Part shown: in pieces, positions 26,712 through 34,828 of the stretch
Numbering within the stretch: the first letter of the stretch is position 1
How the letters are laid out: each line of letters opens with the position of its first letter
Assembly (NCBI GenBank): GCA_016721005.1
Contig: JADKJM010000018.1
Location: 62,001-126,000, forward strand
DNA length: 64,000 bases
From: Flavobacteriales bacterium
GTDB lineage: Bacteria; Bacteroidota; Bacteroidia; Flavobacteriales_F; PHOS-HE28
Direction: 5' to 3'
Program-made: the position numbers and the translations under genes
Notes under the pieces: generated by a model
Told to the model about the DNA's origin: nothing
The model's database searches: none
What the model saw: only the letters and a program-made list of their open reading frames with translations

Positions 26712-26736
26712 ATATAGTCATATCGCTATATATTTG
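26712..26736 (+). promoter_or_regulatory. Promoter with overlapping ArsR operator candidate
   Basis: The inverted repeat ATATAG-(8 bases)-CTATAT occupies 26712-26731 and runs into the promoter element TATATTTG at 26729-26736. Such AT-rich dyads over the promoter are typical of ArsR-family operators, so the downstream regulator probably represses its own operon here. Confidence 0.6.
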
Positions 26737-26755
26737 TGCGCTCAACCGTTGCGCC

Positions 26756-27070
26756 ATGCCCATCACCACCCTCAACGAACGCATCGGTACGGAGAAACTC
26801 ATCCGCGGCAGTGAAATGCTGCGCATGGCGGCGCACCCGCAACGGCTGGCCATCCTGGATCTGTTGGGCAGAAAGGAACGCATGTGTGTGAGCGACCTGG
26901 TCGAGGTGCTCGGGATCGAGCAGGCGATCCTCAGCCAGCACCTCACCCTGATGCGCAACAAGGGACTTCTTGGTGTGGAACGGGAGGGCAAGTACAGTTA
27001 CTACCATTTGGAACAGCCCGGCTTCCTGAAGATCATCAAGGATCTGGAGAATTGCTGCGAGAACCTGTGA
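26756..27070 (+). CDS. ArsR-family regulator, probably sulfide/persulfide-responsive
   Basis: 104 residues with a winged helix: MLRMAAHPQRLAILDLLG, recognition helix region SDLVEVLGIEQAILSQHLTLMRNKGLL, wing VEREGKYSYYHLEQ. Cysteines occur at residue 44 (RMCVSD) and at 100-101 (ENCCENL), similar in placement to the sensing cysteine pair of BigR/SqrR regulators, which form a (poly)sulfide bridge when sulfide rises. The genes behind it (TauE/SafE exporter, MBL-rhodanese protein) are the usual BigR regulon. Metal-binding ArsR motifs (ELCVCDL) are not intact. Confidence 0.87.
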   Translation: MPITTLNERIGTEKLIRGSEMLRMAAHPQRLAILDLLGRKERMCVSDLVEVLGIEQAILSQHLTLMRNKGLLGVEREGKYSYYHLEQPGFLKIIKDLENCCENL

Positions 27071-27072
27071 TC

Positions 27073-27864
27073 ATGGAGATCCTCGGATACATCGGTGCGG
27101 TATTGATGGGGGTCACCTTGGGATTGATGGGTGGGGGCGGGTCGATCCTCACGGTGCCTATCCTGGTCTATCTGTTCCGCTTGGACATGTACACTGCAAC
27201 GATGTATTCCCTGTTCATTGTCGGGTTGGTGAGCGCCGTGGGCGGAGTTCGGAGTTTGCGGAACAAGGTGGTGGATCCGTATGCGCTCGTATGGTTCGGG
27301 ATACCCAGTGTCATCAGCGTACTCGCAACCCGTGCATGGATGCTGCCGAGTTTACCGGACCCGATCATTCATGCAGGCGGTTTGATCATCGGCAAGTCGC
27401 TGGCGCTCCTCCTGCTATTCGCGGTGCTCATGCTGGTCGCATCGTTGAGCATGATCCGCCGGACGGATCAGCCGACTGTGAGCAAGGAGCGGCGGCCCGC
27501 GCTACTGGCCTCCATGGGCTTGGGGGTGGGTCTGGTCACGGGTCTTCTTGGTGCAGGCGGCGGCTTCCTGATCATTCCAGCGCTGGTGCTTTTCGCAAGG
27601 CTGGAGATCCACAGGGCCATCGGCACGTCGCTCATTCTCATCGCAACGAATGCGTTGATCGGGTTTGTCGGCGATCTATGGAATGGCCCGACCATGGATG
27701 TTCGATTCCTTGCCGTGTTCAGTTCCCTGGCAATTGTCGGAGTATTGCTTGGTGGTCGCTGGAGCGAACGCATCCCGAACGAGAAACTCAAACCCGCCTT
27801 CGGCTGGTTCGTGCTGCTGATGGGCATCTACATCATCGGTCGCGAACTTTCCGCAATGGCTTGA
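27073..27864 (+). CDS. TauE/SafE family sulfite/anion exporter
   Basis: 263 residues with about eight transmembrane helices and the two family repeats: LGYIGAVLMGVTLGLMGGGGS at the start and GVGLVTGLLGAGGGFLIIPALV near the middle. Members export sulfite, organosulfonates or related anions. Starts 2 bases after the ArsR stop. In this operon it would remove sulfite made when persulfide is oxidised; substrate is inferred from context. Confidence 0.9.
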   Translation: MEILGYIGAVLMGVTLGLMGGGGSILTVPILVYLFRLDMYTATMYSLFIVGLVSAVGGVRSLRNKVVDPYALVWFGIPSVISVLATRAWMLPSLPDPIIHAGGLIIGKSLALLLLFAVLMLVASLSMIRRTDQPTVSKERRPALLASMGLGVGLVTGLLGAGGGFLIIPALVLFARLEIHRAIGTSLILIATNALIGFVGDLWNGPTMDVRFLAVFSSLAIVGVLLGGRWSERIPNEKLKPAFGWFVLLMGIYIIGRELSAMA

Positions 27865-27908
27865 ATACATGCACGGGCGCGGGATCGCGCACCCCAACAC
27901 AACGAACC

Positions 27909-29321
27909 ATGAAGATCGAACAGATATACACCGGCTGCCTCGCACAAGGCGCCTACTACATCGAGAGCAACGGCGAAGTGGCGATCATCGATCCGCTGCG
28001 CGAAACGGATCCGTACATCGAACGGGCGAAGGCGCGCAACGCGCAGATCAAGTATGTGTTGGAGACGCACTTCCACGCCGACTTCGTGAGCGGCCACGTG
28101 GACCTGGCGAACAAGACCGGCGCGCGCATCATCTATGGACCGAATGCGGATCCCACCTTCAAGGCGCACATCGCCACCGATGGTGAGGAACTGGAACTCG
28201 GCAATGTGACGATCAAGGTCTTGCACACCCCGGGGCACACGATGGAGAGCACCTGCTACCTCCTCATCGACGAGAACGGAAAACCGCACAGCATCTTCAC
28301 CGGCGATACCCTCTTCATTGGCGATGTGGGACGACCCGACCTGGCGCAGAAGATGGGATCACTGACCATGGAGGACCTTGCCGGTCACCTGTATGATTCA
28401 CTACACAACAAGGTGATGCCGTTGCCCGATGAGGTGATCGTGTACCCTGCGCACGGTGCAGGTAGCGCCTGCGGCAAGAACATGAGCAAGGAGACCTTCG
28501 ATACCCTCGGCCACCAGAAGGAGGTGAACTACGCCTTGCGGGCTGCCACCAAGGAGCAGTTCATCAAGGAGGTCACCGATGGGATCCAACCACCACCGGC
28601 GTACTTCCCGCAGAACGTCGCCATGAACAAGGGCGCGATCCCGAGCCTCGATACGGTGAAGGAGAAGGGCCTGCGCGCTTTGGCCCCGAATGAGTTCGAA
28701 CTGGTAGTGGAGACCGAGGGTGCCTTGGTGCTCGACACACGTGATGCCCAGACCTTCAAGGACGGCTTCGTGCCGCGCAGCATCAACATCGGGCTGAAAG
28801 GCGACTTCGCGCCATGGGTCGGCAGCATGATCCCGGATGTGAAGCACCCGCTGGTGATCGTCTGCGACGACGGTACCGAGGACGAAGTGGTGACGCGTTT
28901 GGCGCGTGTGGGCTACGACAATGTGTTCGGATACTTGAAAGGCGGCATCGCCGCGTGGAAGGCCGCCGGTAAGGAAGTGGACACGCTCGAAAGCATCAGC
29001 GCACAGGAGTTCGCCGCACGCATGAAGGACAGCAAGCTCACGGTATTCGACGTGCGCAAGCAGGGTGAATGGGATGCGGAGCATTTGGAGAGCGCACACT
29101 TCGCCTCGCTGCAATTCATCAACGACCACATCGCCGAGTTCAGTAAGACCGAGCCCAACTACATCCATTGTGCCGGTGGGTACCGGAGCATGATCGCGGC
29201 ATCCATGCTGAAGTCACGCGGCTACCACAATGTGATCGACATCGCCGGTGGCTTCAACGCGTTCAAGCAGACCGACCTTACCATGACGGACTTCGTGTGC
29301 CCCAGCACACTGAGGAAGTAA
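27909..29321 (+). CDS. MBL-fold hydrolase with two rhodanese domains (persulfide dioxygenase-like)
   Basis: 470 residues. N-terminal metallo-beta-lactamase fold of ETHE1/Blh type: ETHFHADFVSGH (residues ~53-64), HTPGHTMES, TGDTLFIGDVGRPD and YPAHGAGSACGKN. Two rhodanese domains follow: the first (residues ~275-360, VIVCDDGTED) and the second (~375-465), whose active loop CAGGYRS keeps the catalytic cysteine. Known relatives oxidise glutathione persulfide or move sulfane sulfur. Last gene of the ArsR-TauE operon, giving sulfide detoxification as the joint role. Confidence 0.93.
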   Translation: MKIEQIYTGCLAQGAYYIESNGEVAIIDPLRETDPYIERAKARNAQIKYVLETHFHADFVSGHVDLANKTGARIIYGPNADPTFKAHIATDGEELELGNVTIKVLHTPGHTMESTCYLLIDENGKPHSIFTGDTLFIGDVGRPDLAQKMGSLTMEDLAGHLYDSLHNKVMPLPDEVIVYPAHGAGSACGKNMSKETFDTLGHQKEVNYALRAATKEQFIKEVTDGIQPPPAYFPQNVAMNKGAIPSLDTVKEKGLRALAPNEFELVVETEGALVLDTRDAQTFKDGFVPRSINIGLKGDFAPWVGSMIPDVKHPLVIVCDDGTEDEVVTRLARVGYDNVFGYLKGGIAAWKAAGKEVDTLESISAQEFAARMKDSKLTVFDVRKQGEWDAEHLESAHFASLQFINDHIAEFSKTEPNYIHCAGGYRSMIAASMLKSRGYHNVIDIAGGFNAFKQTDLTMTDFVCPSTLRK

Positions 29322-29407
29322 CGGCCTTCGATGGATCCTGCGCAGGACCGGACCGGTCGCGGACCCATTTGCTACTTGCACCTGGTCGGATGAGGACGGA
29401 CGATCGC

Positions 29408-29415
29408 TAGCTTCG
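29408..29415 (+). promoter_or_regulatory. Promoter -7 element
   Basis: TAGCTTCG (TAnnTTCG), 24 bases before the DUF3332 ATG at 29439. Confidence 0.5.
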
Positions 29416-29438
29416 GGACGGATACAAACCCATCCGCC

Positions 29439-30026
29439 ATGAAGAAGTTCAGCAAACCCGCCCTGATCATCGCGCTCTGCGCCTTGTCCATCACACAAAC
29501 CGGATGCTTCGGTGAGTTCGCGCTCACCCGCAAAGCCTACGATTGGCACGCGAGCATCGGGAACAAATTCGTCCGGTCCCTGCTCTTGTGGATCCCCATG
29601 GGCTTCGTGTACGGCATCACGGCCATGGTCGATGCCGTTGTCCTCAACCTCATCGAATTCTGGAGCGGCAGCAATCCGCTCTCCATGAACGAAGGGGATC
29701 ATGAGATGCAGTTGCTCACCGTCAAGGGGATCGATTACCGGATCGACGCCACGAAGGACACCTTCACCACCACGCAGCTCTCGGGCGAAATGACCGGTGA
29801 AGTGCGCATCATGCAATTCGATCGCGCGGACATGACCTGGAAATACACCGACAGCCGCGTGTGCGAGCAACCGGTGATGACCTTCCTGGATGATCAGGCG
29901 AACATGGTGCGTGTGTACACGGACAATGGCGCGATGGAGATCACCACGGCGGACATGCAGAACCGTGACATGCTCATGGCCAAGCTCGGAAGCTCTTGCG
30001 CGATGGTCACCGCTTGCGCGAACTGA
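29439..30026 (+). CDS. DUF3332 family lipoprotein-like membrane protein
   Basis: 195 residues. Signal-like N-terminus ending at a lipobox-like cysteine (ALCALSITQTGC, residue ~23), then GEFALTRKAYDWHASIGNKF and a membrane segment (LLLWIPMGFVYGITAMVDAVVLNLIEFW) that define the DUF3332 family. The C-terminal half is soluble beta-structure. Function unknown; it stands alone, with its own promoter and a strong terminator. Confidence 0.85.
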   Translation: MKKFSKPALIIALCALSITQTGCFGEFALTRKAYDWHASIGNKFVRSLLLWIPMGFVYGITAMVDAVVLNLIEFWSGSNPLSMNEGDHEMQLLTVKGIDYRIDATKDTFTTTQLSGEMTGEVRIMQFDRADMTWKYTDSRVCEQPVMTFLDDQANMVRVYTDNGAMEITTADMQNRDMLMAKLGSSCAMVTACAN

Positions 30027-30043
30027 CCTCTACCTCATTGAAC

Positions 30044-30074
30044 GAAGAAGCCCGGACGATGTCCGGGCTTCTTC
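30044..30074 (+). terminator. Rho-independent terminator
   Basis: 14-bp perfect stem GAAGAAGCCCGGAC / GTCCGGGCTTCTTC with a GAT loop, 17 bases after the DUF3332 stop. Confidence 0.85.
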
Positions 30075-30119
30075 ATGGGGGGGTATGGCGATCAAGGCAT
30101 GATCTCATGCGTTTGCTGT

Positions 30120-30270
30120 GACCCCTTCAGGGTCGGCGAATGCCGCGATACGGATCAAGCTAAATGCTGTGACCCCGTTGGGGTCAGCAACCGAGCGCCA
30201 TGAGGACCCCGAAGGGGTCACAGCTTGTAGAAAGGGAACCAGCGTCATTAGGTCGACCCCGGAGGGGTCG
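30120..30270. repeat. REPIN-like cluster of four GACCCC/GGGGTC hairpins
   Basis: Four short palindromes: GACCCCTTCAGGGTC (30120), GACCCCGTTGGGGTC (30171), GACCCCGAAGGGGTC (30205) and CGACCCCGGAGGGGTCG (30254). The last two, 49 bases apart and with CACAGCTTGTAG between, form the same two-hairpin unit found at 53459 and 53724. The cluster fills the 314-base gap between two convergent genes; nothing else is visible there. Confidence 0.85.
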
Positions 30271-30340
30271 CAGCAGACCGGAACGCCTCGACAATTATTG
30301 TCAGAAGATCCGCTGATCCAACGGCGCCGGGTCGATCTTA

Positions 30341-30799
30341 CTAGCATTTGGGTGTCCGGTCCTCCCATATCACATTCGGTGTATCAGGGCCAAGCCAGTC
30401 GTCAAACCCTTTGCGGTCCAATGAGAGAATGAAGGGCAAGTACGAACTCAGCAGATCTAAAGCTGCCAAAAAGCCATTGGAACCGTACCCCGGCACATCC
30501 AATACCACCCATTGCCTTGTTGGATCGAGTTTGCGAACAACTTCATAGAGCGTGACGAAACGAGGATGCGAATCGGCCCAGCCGAGGAGAACACTGACGT
30601 TATACGGATAGTCCGTTGGGAAGAGCGACCACGCAACCTTTACGCTCGGCCCTTGACCTGAAAACACCAGCTCTGCGAAATACCTCGAAGCCGAATCCTG
30701 GGAGAGCCTGAGACCAAACTTCTCCAATATGGGAACAAACTCTTTCTTCGCCTGATCGAGAAGCTCGATCTGTTCTGAATCCGGACCCTCCTCGATCAT
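30341..30799 (-). CDS. Hypothetical cytosolic protein
   Basis: 152 residues, no signal peptide or membrane segment. A mixed alpha/beta pattern (FGLRLSQDSASRYFAELVFS, VSVLLGWADSHPRFVTLYEV, QWVVLDVPGYGSNGFLAALD) resembling small immunity-type proteins, but no family is recognised. Codon use is more AT-rich than its neighbours, and it adjoins a REPIN cluster, so recent gain is possible. It lies 11 bases behind fumC on the same strand. Confidence 0.6.
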   Translation of the reverse strand: MIEEGPDSEQIELLDQAKKEFVPILEKFGLRLSQDSASRYFAELVFSGQGPSVKVAWSLFPTDYPYNVSVLLGWADSHPRFVTLYEVVRKLDPTRQWVVLDVPGYGSNGFLAALDLLSSYLPFILSLDRKGFDDWLGPDTPNVIWEDRTPKC

Positions 30800-30809
30800 C
30801 GCTCAGAAA

Positions 30810-32204
30810 TCAACCCTCACTCGTCATCTTGCTCGGGTCGCACCACAGATCGAACTGCTCGCTGGTGACGTAGCCCAACGCGAGCGCAGCGGCCTTCAAC
30901 GTCGTGCCTTCCTTGTGCGCCTTCTTCGCGATCTCCGCAGCCTTGTAGTAACCGATGTGCGGGTTAAGGCTCGTGACCAGCATGAGGGAATTGTTCAAGT
31001 GATGCTTGATCACTTCCTCGTTCGGCTCGATGCCGATGGCGCACTTGTCGGTGAAGCTCACGCACGCATCACCAAGCAGGCGCGCACTCTGCAACACATT
31101 CGCAGCGATGAGCGGTTTGAAGACGTTCAGCTCGAAATGACCCTGCATGCCACCAATGCTCACGGCCATGTCGTTGCCGATGATCTGCGCGCATACCATC
31201 GTCAGCGCTTCGGGCTGCGTAGGGTTCACCTTGCCGGGCATGATGGAGGAACCGGGCTCGTTGTCCGGGATCACCAACTCGCCAATGCCACTGCGCGGAC
31301 CGCTGCTGAGGATCCGGATGTCGTTCGCGATCTTCATCAAGGAGACGGCAACCCGCTTCAACGCGCCGCTCAACTCCACCATCGCATCGTGCGCGGCCAG
31401 TGCTTCGAACTTGTTCGGCGCGGTCACGAAGGGAAGTCCGGTCAACTCCGCGATCTTCTTCGCCACGAGCACACTGTAGCCCTTCGGTGCATTCAACCCG
31501 GTGCCGACGGCCGTTCCGCCAAGCGCGAGTTCGCTCACCATCACCAATGCGTTCTTCACCGCGCGCATACCGTTATCGAGCTGCTGCACGTAGCCGCTGA
31601 ACTCCTGACCAAGGGTGAGCGGCGTAGCATCCATGAAGTGCGTGCGACCGGTCTTCACGATGCCGGAGAATGCCTTCGCCTTGGCATCAAGCGCATCGCG
31701 CAGCTTCTGAACACCGGTTAGTGTTACCTCGGCAGTGAGCTTGTACGCCGCGATGTGCATCGCCGTGGGGAAGGTGTCATTGCTGCTCTGGCTCTTATTG
31801 ACGTCGTCGTTCGGGTTCAGCGCCTTCTGCTCATCGGTGAGCTTGCCACCCTGCATGACATGACCGCGATAGGCGATCACCTCGTTCACGTTCATGTTGC
31901 TCTGCGTGCCGCTGCCCGTCTGCCAGATCACCAAGGGGAATTGGTCATCGAGCAGGCCTTCGAGGATCTCGTCGCACACCTTGCCGATGAGGTCGCTCTT
32001 CTCCTTCGGCAATTTGCCCAGCTCCACGTTCGTGAGCGCGGCGGCCTTCTTCAGGTAGGCGAAGGCATGCACGATCTCGCGCGGCATGCTGCCCGGCGGA
32101 CCGATCTTGAAATTGTTCCGGCTGCGCTCGGTCTGCGCACCCCAATACTTGTCGGCGGGGACTTGCACCTCGCCCATCGTGTCTTTCTCTGTGCGGTAAT
32201 CCAT
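30810..32204 (-). CDS. fumC: Fumarate hydratase, class II
   Basis: 464 residues. Reversible hydration of fumarate to malate in the TCA cycle; oxygen-stable, iron-free type. The signature GSSIMPGKVNPTQPE (around residue 315) carries the catalytic serine, and SGSGTQSNMNVNEVIA, HDDVNKSQSSNDTFPTAMH and TGLNAPKGYS complete the substrate site. The ATG at 32204 is preferred to the GTG three codons earlier. Likely its own transcript, as prfB upstream is followed by a palindrome. Confidence 0.96.
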   Translation of the reverse strand: MDYRTEKDTMGEVQVPADKYWGAQTERSRNNFKIGPPGSMPREIVHAFAYLKKAAALTNVELGKLPKEKSDLIGKVCDEILEGLLDDQFPLVIWQTGSGTQSNMNVNEVIAYRGHVMQGGKLTDEQKALNPNDDVNKSQSSNDTFPTAMHIAAYKLTAEVTLTGVQKLRDALDAKAKAFSGIVKTGRTHFMDATPLTLGQEFSGYVQQLDNGMRAVKNALVMVSELALGGTAVGTGLNAPKGYSVLVAKKIAELTGLPFVTAPNKFEALAAHDAMVELSGALKRVAVSLMKIANDIRILSSGPRSGIGELVIPDNEPGSSIMPGKVNPTQPEALTMVCAQIIGNDMAVSIGGMQGHFELNVFKPLIAANVLQSARLLGDACVSFTDKCAIGIEPNEEVIKHHLNNSLMLVTSLNPHIGYYKAAEIAKKAHKEGTTLKAAALALGYVTSEQFDLWCDPSKMTSEG

Positions 32205-32224
32205 GGTTGTCACGTTCGTTCGGG

Positions 32225-32243
32225 GTCGACCCAGAGGGTCGAC
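32225..32243. repeat. GTCGACCC/GGGTCGAC palindrome
   Basis: 8-bp stem GTCGACCC-AGA-GGGTCGAC in the 55-base gap between prfB and fumC. Related in style to the REPIN hairpins (GACCC core) and could also act as a weak terminator for prfB. Confidence 0.6.
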
Positions 32244-32259
32244 GCTACGGTTGGTGGGA

Positions 32260-33357
32260 TCAGACCTTCTGGGATTGCCCGTGCATCATCAAATACGCCT
32301 TCAGGAATTCGCCGATGTCGCCGTTGAGGACGTCATCTACGCTGCTTGTCTCGTGCTCGGTGCGCACGTCCTTCACCAGCTTGTACGGTTGTAGCACGTA
32401 GTTGCGGATCTGGCTGCCCCACTCGATCTTCTTCTTGCCCGCTTCGATCGCACTGCGCTTGGTGCGACGCCGCTCCAACTCCGCTTCGTACAACTGGCTC
32501 TTCAGCAACTGCAGCGCCTTGGACTTGTTGTCCAACTGACTGCGTGTCTCGGTGTTCTCGATGATGATCCCCGTGGGCCCGTGGCGAAGACGCACGCCGG
32601 TCTCCACCTTGTTCACGTTCTGTCCGCCAGCGCCGCCGCTGCGGAAGGTGTCCCAGGTGATGTCGGCCGGATTGATATCGATCTCGATGGTCTCGTCCAC
32701 GAGCGGGTACACGTACACGCTCACGAAGCTGGTATGCCGCCGCGCGTTGCTATCGAAGGGACTGATGCGCACCAAGCGATGCACGCCGTTCTCGCCCTTC
32801 AGCATGCCGAAGGCGAACTCGCCGGCCACTTCCAAGGTGGCTTGCTTGATGCCGGCCGCTTCGCCGTCCTGGTAGTCGAGGACCTTCACATTGTAGCCTT
32901 CCTTGTCGGCCCACATGCGGTACATGCGCAGGAGCATCAACGCCCAGTCGTTGCTCTCCGTACCGCCCGCACCACTGGTGATCTGCACCACGGCGCTGAG
33001 CGGATCCTCCTCCGCGCTGAGCATGTTCTTGAACTCGAGCTCCTCCAACACGTGCTCCGCCTTCTTGAACTGCACTTCCAATTCCTCCTCGGGCACTTCT
33101 TTGGCCTTGAAGAATTCGAAGACCACACCGAGGTCATCGATCTCGCGCTTCACGTTCTCATACAAGGCGACCCAGCGCTTGAGCTCGCGGATCTTGTGCA
33201 TCACGACCTGCGCCTTCTTCTGGTCGTTCCAGAAATCGGGGTCGTGGGTGTACTTCTCCTCCTCCAGGATGCGGCCGCGCTTGTCCTCGATGTCGAGGTA
33301 GCCCTTCAGGGCTTCGAGGCGCTCGTTGAGGCCGGTGATCTTGTCGATCGTGATCAT
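32260..33357 (-). CDS. prfB: Peptide chain release factor 2, without programmed frameshift
   Basis: 365 residues. Recognises UGA/UAA and releases the peptide. Stop recognition motif SPF is in RISPFDSNARRHTSF (~200), the catalytic GGQ in FRSGGAGGQNVNKVETG (~245). The ATG at 33357 begins MITIDKITGLNER. Many bacteria regulate RF2 by a +1 shift at an in-frame UGA near codon 26; here the corresponding GYLDIEDK is read straight (CTC GAC ATC), so that control is absent. Confidence 0.95.
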   Translation of the reverse strand: MITIDKITGLNERLEALKGYLDIEDKRGRILEEEKYTHDPDFWNDQKKAQVVMHKIRELKRWVALYENVKREIDDLGVVFEFFKAKEVPEEELEVQFKKAEHVLEELEFKNMLSAEEDPLSAVVQITSGAGGTESNDWALMLLRMYRMWADKEGYNVKVLDYQDGEAAGIKQATLEVAGEFAFGMLKGENGVHRLVRISPFDSNARRHTSFVSVYVYPLVDETIEIDINPADITWDTFRSGGAGGQNVNKVETGVRLRHGPTGIIIENTETRSQLDNKSKALQLLKSQLYEAELERRRTKRSAIEAGKKKIEWGSQIRNYVLQPYKLVKDVRTEHETSSVDDVLNGDIGEFLKAYLMMHGQSQKV

Positions 33358-33365
33358 TGCGGTCG

Positions 33366-33373
33366 CGAAAGTA
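33366..33373 (-). promoter_or_regulatory. Promoter -7 element of prfB
   Basis: TACTTTCG on the minus strand (TAnnTTCG), 9 bases before the prfB ATG. Confidence 0.55.
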
Positions 33374-33387
33374 GTTGGGAGGGCATC

Positions 33388-33484
33388 CACCGCAACGGCG
33401 CAACGGACGCGAAGGCCCCGCAACGCAAATGCAGCATTCAATACAACGTGGCGAAATCGTTGCGTCCGTTGCGCCGTTGCGGTG
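33388..33484. repeat. 97-bp element with 23-bp perfect inverted ends
   Basis: Left arm 33388-33410 (CACCGCAACGGCGCAACGG...) is the exact reverse complement of 33462-33484. The 51-base centre has no ORF. It sits in the gap between recX and prfB and has the form of a small MITE or a very stable RNA hairpin. Confidence 0.85.
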
Positions 33485-33494
33485 AAAAACCGAC

Positions 33495-33956
33495 CTACAC
33501 GTCCTCCAACGCTTTCTCCACCTGCTCCACGGCATAGCCGCGCCCGATGAAGTACCGCATCACCTTCTGCCGCTTGATGAACGCGTTCACTTCCTTCACC
33601 TTCTCCCAGCGTTTGGCGACGGCCTTGTTAAGCGCGATCACGTATTCGTCATCCTCGATGGCTTTGAGGCCGAGGGCGATGCACGGCACCGAAACCTGCT
33701 TCTGCTTCATGGCCTGTTCGATCTTGCGGCGGCCCCAACCCTTCTGCCGGAACTTGCTCACGGCGAAGTGCTCCGCGAAGCGCGCTTCGTTGAGGAAGCG
33801 CTCGCTGATGAGTTGGGCGATGATCGCTTCGACCTGTGTCTTGTGTTCGCCCCAACTGTAGAGTTTGTCGCGGACCTCTTGTTGGCAACGCTCTTGGCGT
33901 GCGCAATAGGCGCGGGCTTTTACCAGCGCTTCGGATGATGATGGCTTCTTGGGCAT
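33495..33956 (-). CDS. recX: RecX regulatory protein
   Basis: 153 residues of three-helix repeats as in RecX: ALVKARAYCARQERCQQEVRDKL, ISERFLNEARFAEHFAVSKFRQKGWG and FIKRQKVMRYFIGRGY. RecX modulates RecA filaments. The ATG at 33956 (MPKKPSSSEA) gives the family length; a start five codons up is possible. recA is not nearby. It is upstream of prfB on the same strand, but an inverted-repeat element and prfB's own promoter separate the two. Confidence 0.85.
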   Translation of the reverse strand: MPKKPSSSEALVKARAYCARQERCQQEVRDKLYSWGEHKTQVEAIIAQLISERFLNEARFAEHFAVSKFRQKGWGRRKIEQAMKQKQVSVPCIALGLKAIEDDEYVIALNKAVAKRWEKVKEVNAFIKRQKVMRYFIGRGYAVEQVEKALEDV

Positions 33957-34021
33957 GGATCGGGATACCAACCTAAGGAACGCGAGTGCTGGTATGGCCG
34001 GATACCGATATTTGTATCGTC

Positions 34022-34312
34022 ATGAGCACCTTACAGGACATCCTCGCCTCGTTGCGCAGCGAACGGGAGCGGCTCTTCGCCAAGCACGCCTTGACCTCCA
34101 TGGCGGTATTCGGATCCGCTGCCCGCGATGAGCAACGCCCCGACAGCGACGTGGACATCATGGTGGAGTTCGATACCAGCAAGGATTACGACTTCCTGGA
34201 ATTGGCCGAAGACCTTCAAAAGCTATTGAAGCGCAAGGTGGACCTTGTGGTACGCAAGGGCGTCCGCCCCTGGTACATGGAGACCATTGAGCGCGACCTC
34301 CGCTATGTTTGA
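34022..34312 (+). CDS. MNT-type nucleotidyltransferase antitoxin, copy 1
   Basis: 96 residues with the minimal nucleotidyltransferase motif GSAARDEQRPDSDVDIMVEF (residues ~32-51; GS plus the DxD metal ligands). Such proteins (MntA) neutralise a HEPN toxin by adding AMP to it. The HEPN gene starts inside its last codons (8-base overlap), the standard two-gene layout. A near-consensus GATATTTG lies 8 bases before the start. Confidence 0.9.
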   Translation: MSTLQDILASLRSERERLFAKHALTSMAVFGSAARDEQRPDSDVDIMVEFDTSKDYDFLELAEDLQKLLKRKVDLVVRKGVRPWYMETIERDLRYV

Positions 34313-34640
34313 CGCGAAGGACAGTGCATTCCTGTTGGACATGCGCGAATTCGCAGCCCAGGCGCTCACCTATTTGCAAGGCAGGACGCATGACGATTTC
34401 TTGAGCGATCGCTTGCTGCGCGATGGAGTGGCGTACAACCTCCAAGTGGTGGGCGAGGCCGCGTATCAGGTGAGCGACGCATTCAAAACAGCCAACCCGC
34501 AGATCGACTGGTTCAAGGTCGCCGGGCTGCGCCACCGCATCGTGCATGACTACCGCCGCGTGGACGACGAGACGCTTTGGCGGATCACGCAGAAGTACGT
34601 GCCACCCTTGGTGGTCGAGTTGGAGAAGCTGCTGGGCTGA
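34305..34640 (+). CDS. HEPN-domain (DUF86/HepT-like) toxin, copy 1
   Basis: 111 residues. All-helical HEPN fold with the RNase motif Rx4-6H in AGLRHRIVHDYRRVDDETLW (~residues 77-96), the arginine-histidine pair being the catalytic site and the following tyrosine the AMPylation site in HepT. Preceded by YNLQVVGEAAYQVSDAF, another family marker. Forms a toxin-antitoxin pair with the overlapping MNT gene. Confidence 0.9.
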   Translation: MFDAKDSAFLLDMREFAAQALTYLQGRTHDDFLSDRLLRDGVAYNLQVVGEAAYQVSDAFKTANPQIDWFKVAGLRHRIVHDYRRVDDETLWRITQKYVPPLVVELEKLLG

Positions 34641-34717
34641 GCGTGCTGGAACTCCGGCGGTAGGCGCATCCACACGCGCAATATGAGTCCGGGGAAGCAA
34701 TATCCCTGAGGCCATAG

Positions 34718-34782
34718 GGTCCGTTCCTACGGCGCGCCAAGCTGGCGCAAGAGCGCGACCACTACGGAGGCGGGGTCAGGGG
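34718..34782 (+). repeat. 65-bp dispersed repeat, copy 1
   Basis: Matches 35646-35711 and 36405-36470 in the order CCGnTCnTnCnGCGC..., GAGCGnGACC, then CGGAGGCGGGGTCAGGG. It lies between the HEPN stop (34640) and the Xre-like gene stop (34829); nothing else is visible in this gap. Confidence 0.75.
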
Positions 34783-34828
34783 TGGCGATAACGAAGACCC
34801 AGCGATAATGAAGATGGCACGGCGCGGA

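Noticed and set aside
32225..32243. Programmed terminator of prfB
   Set aside because: The stem is only 8 bp with no T tract; described as a palindromic repeat instead.
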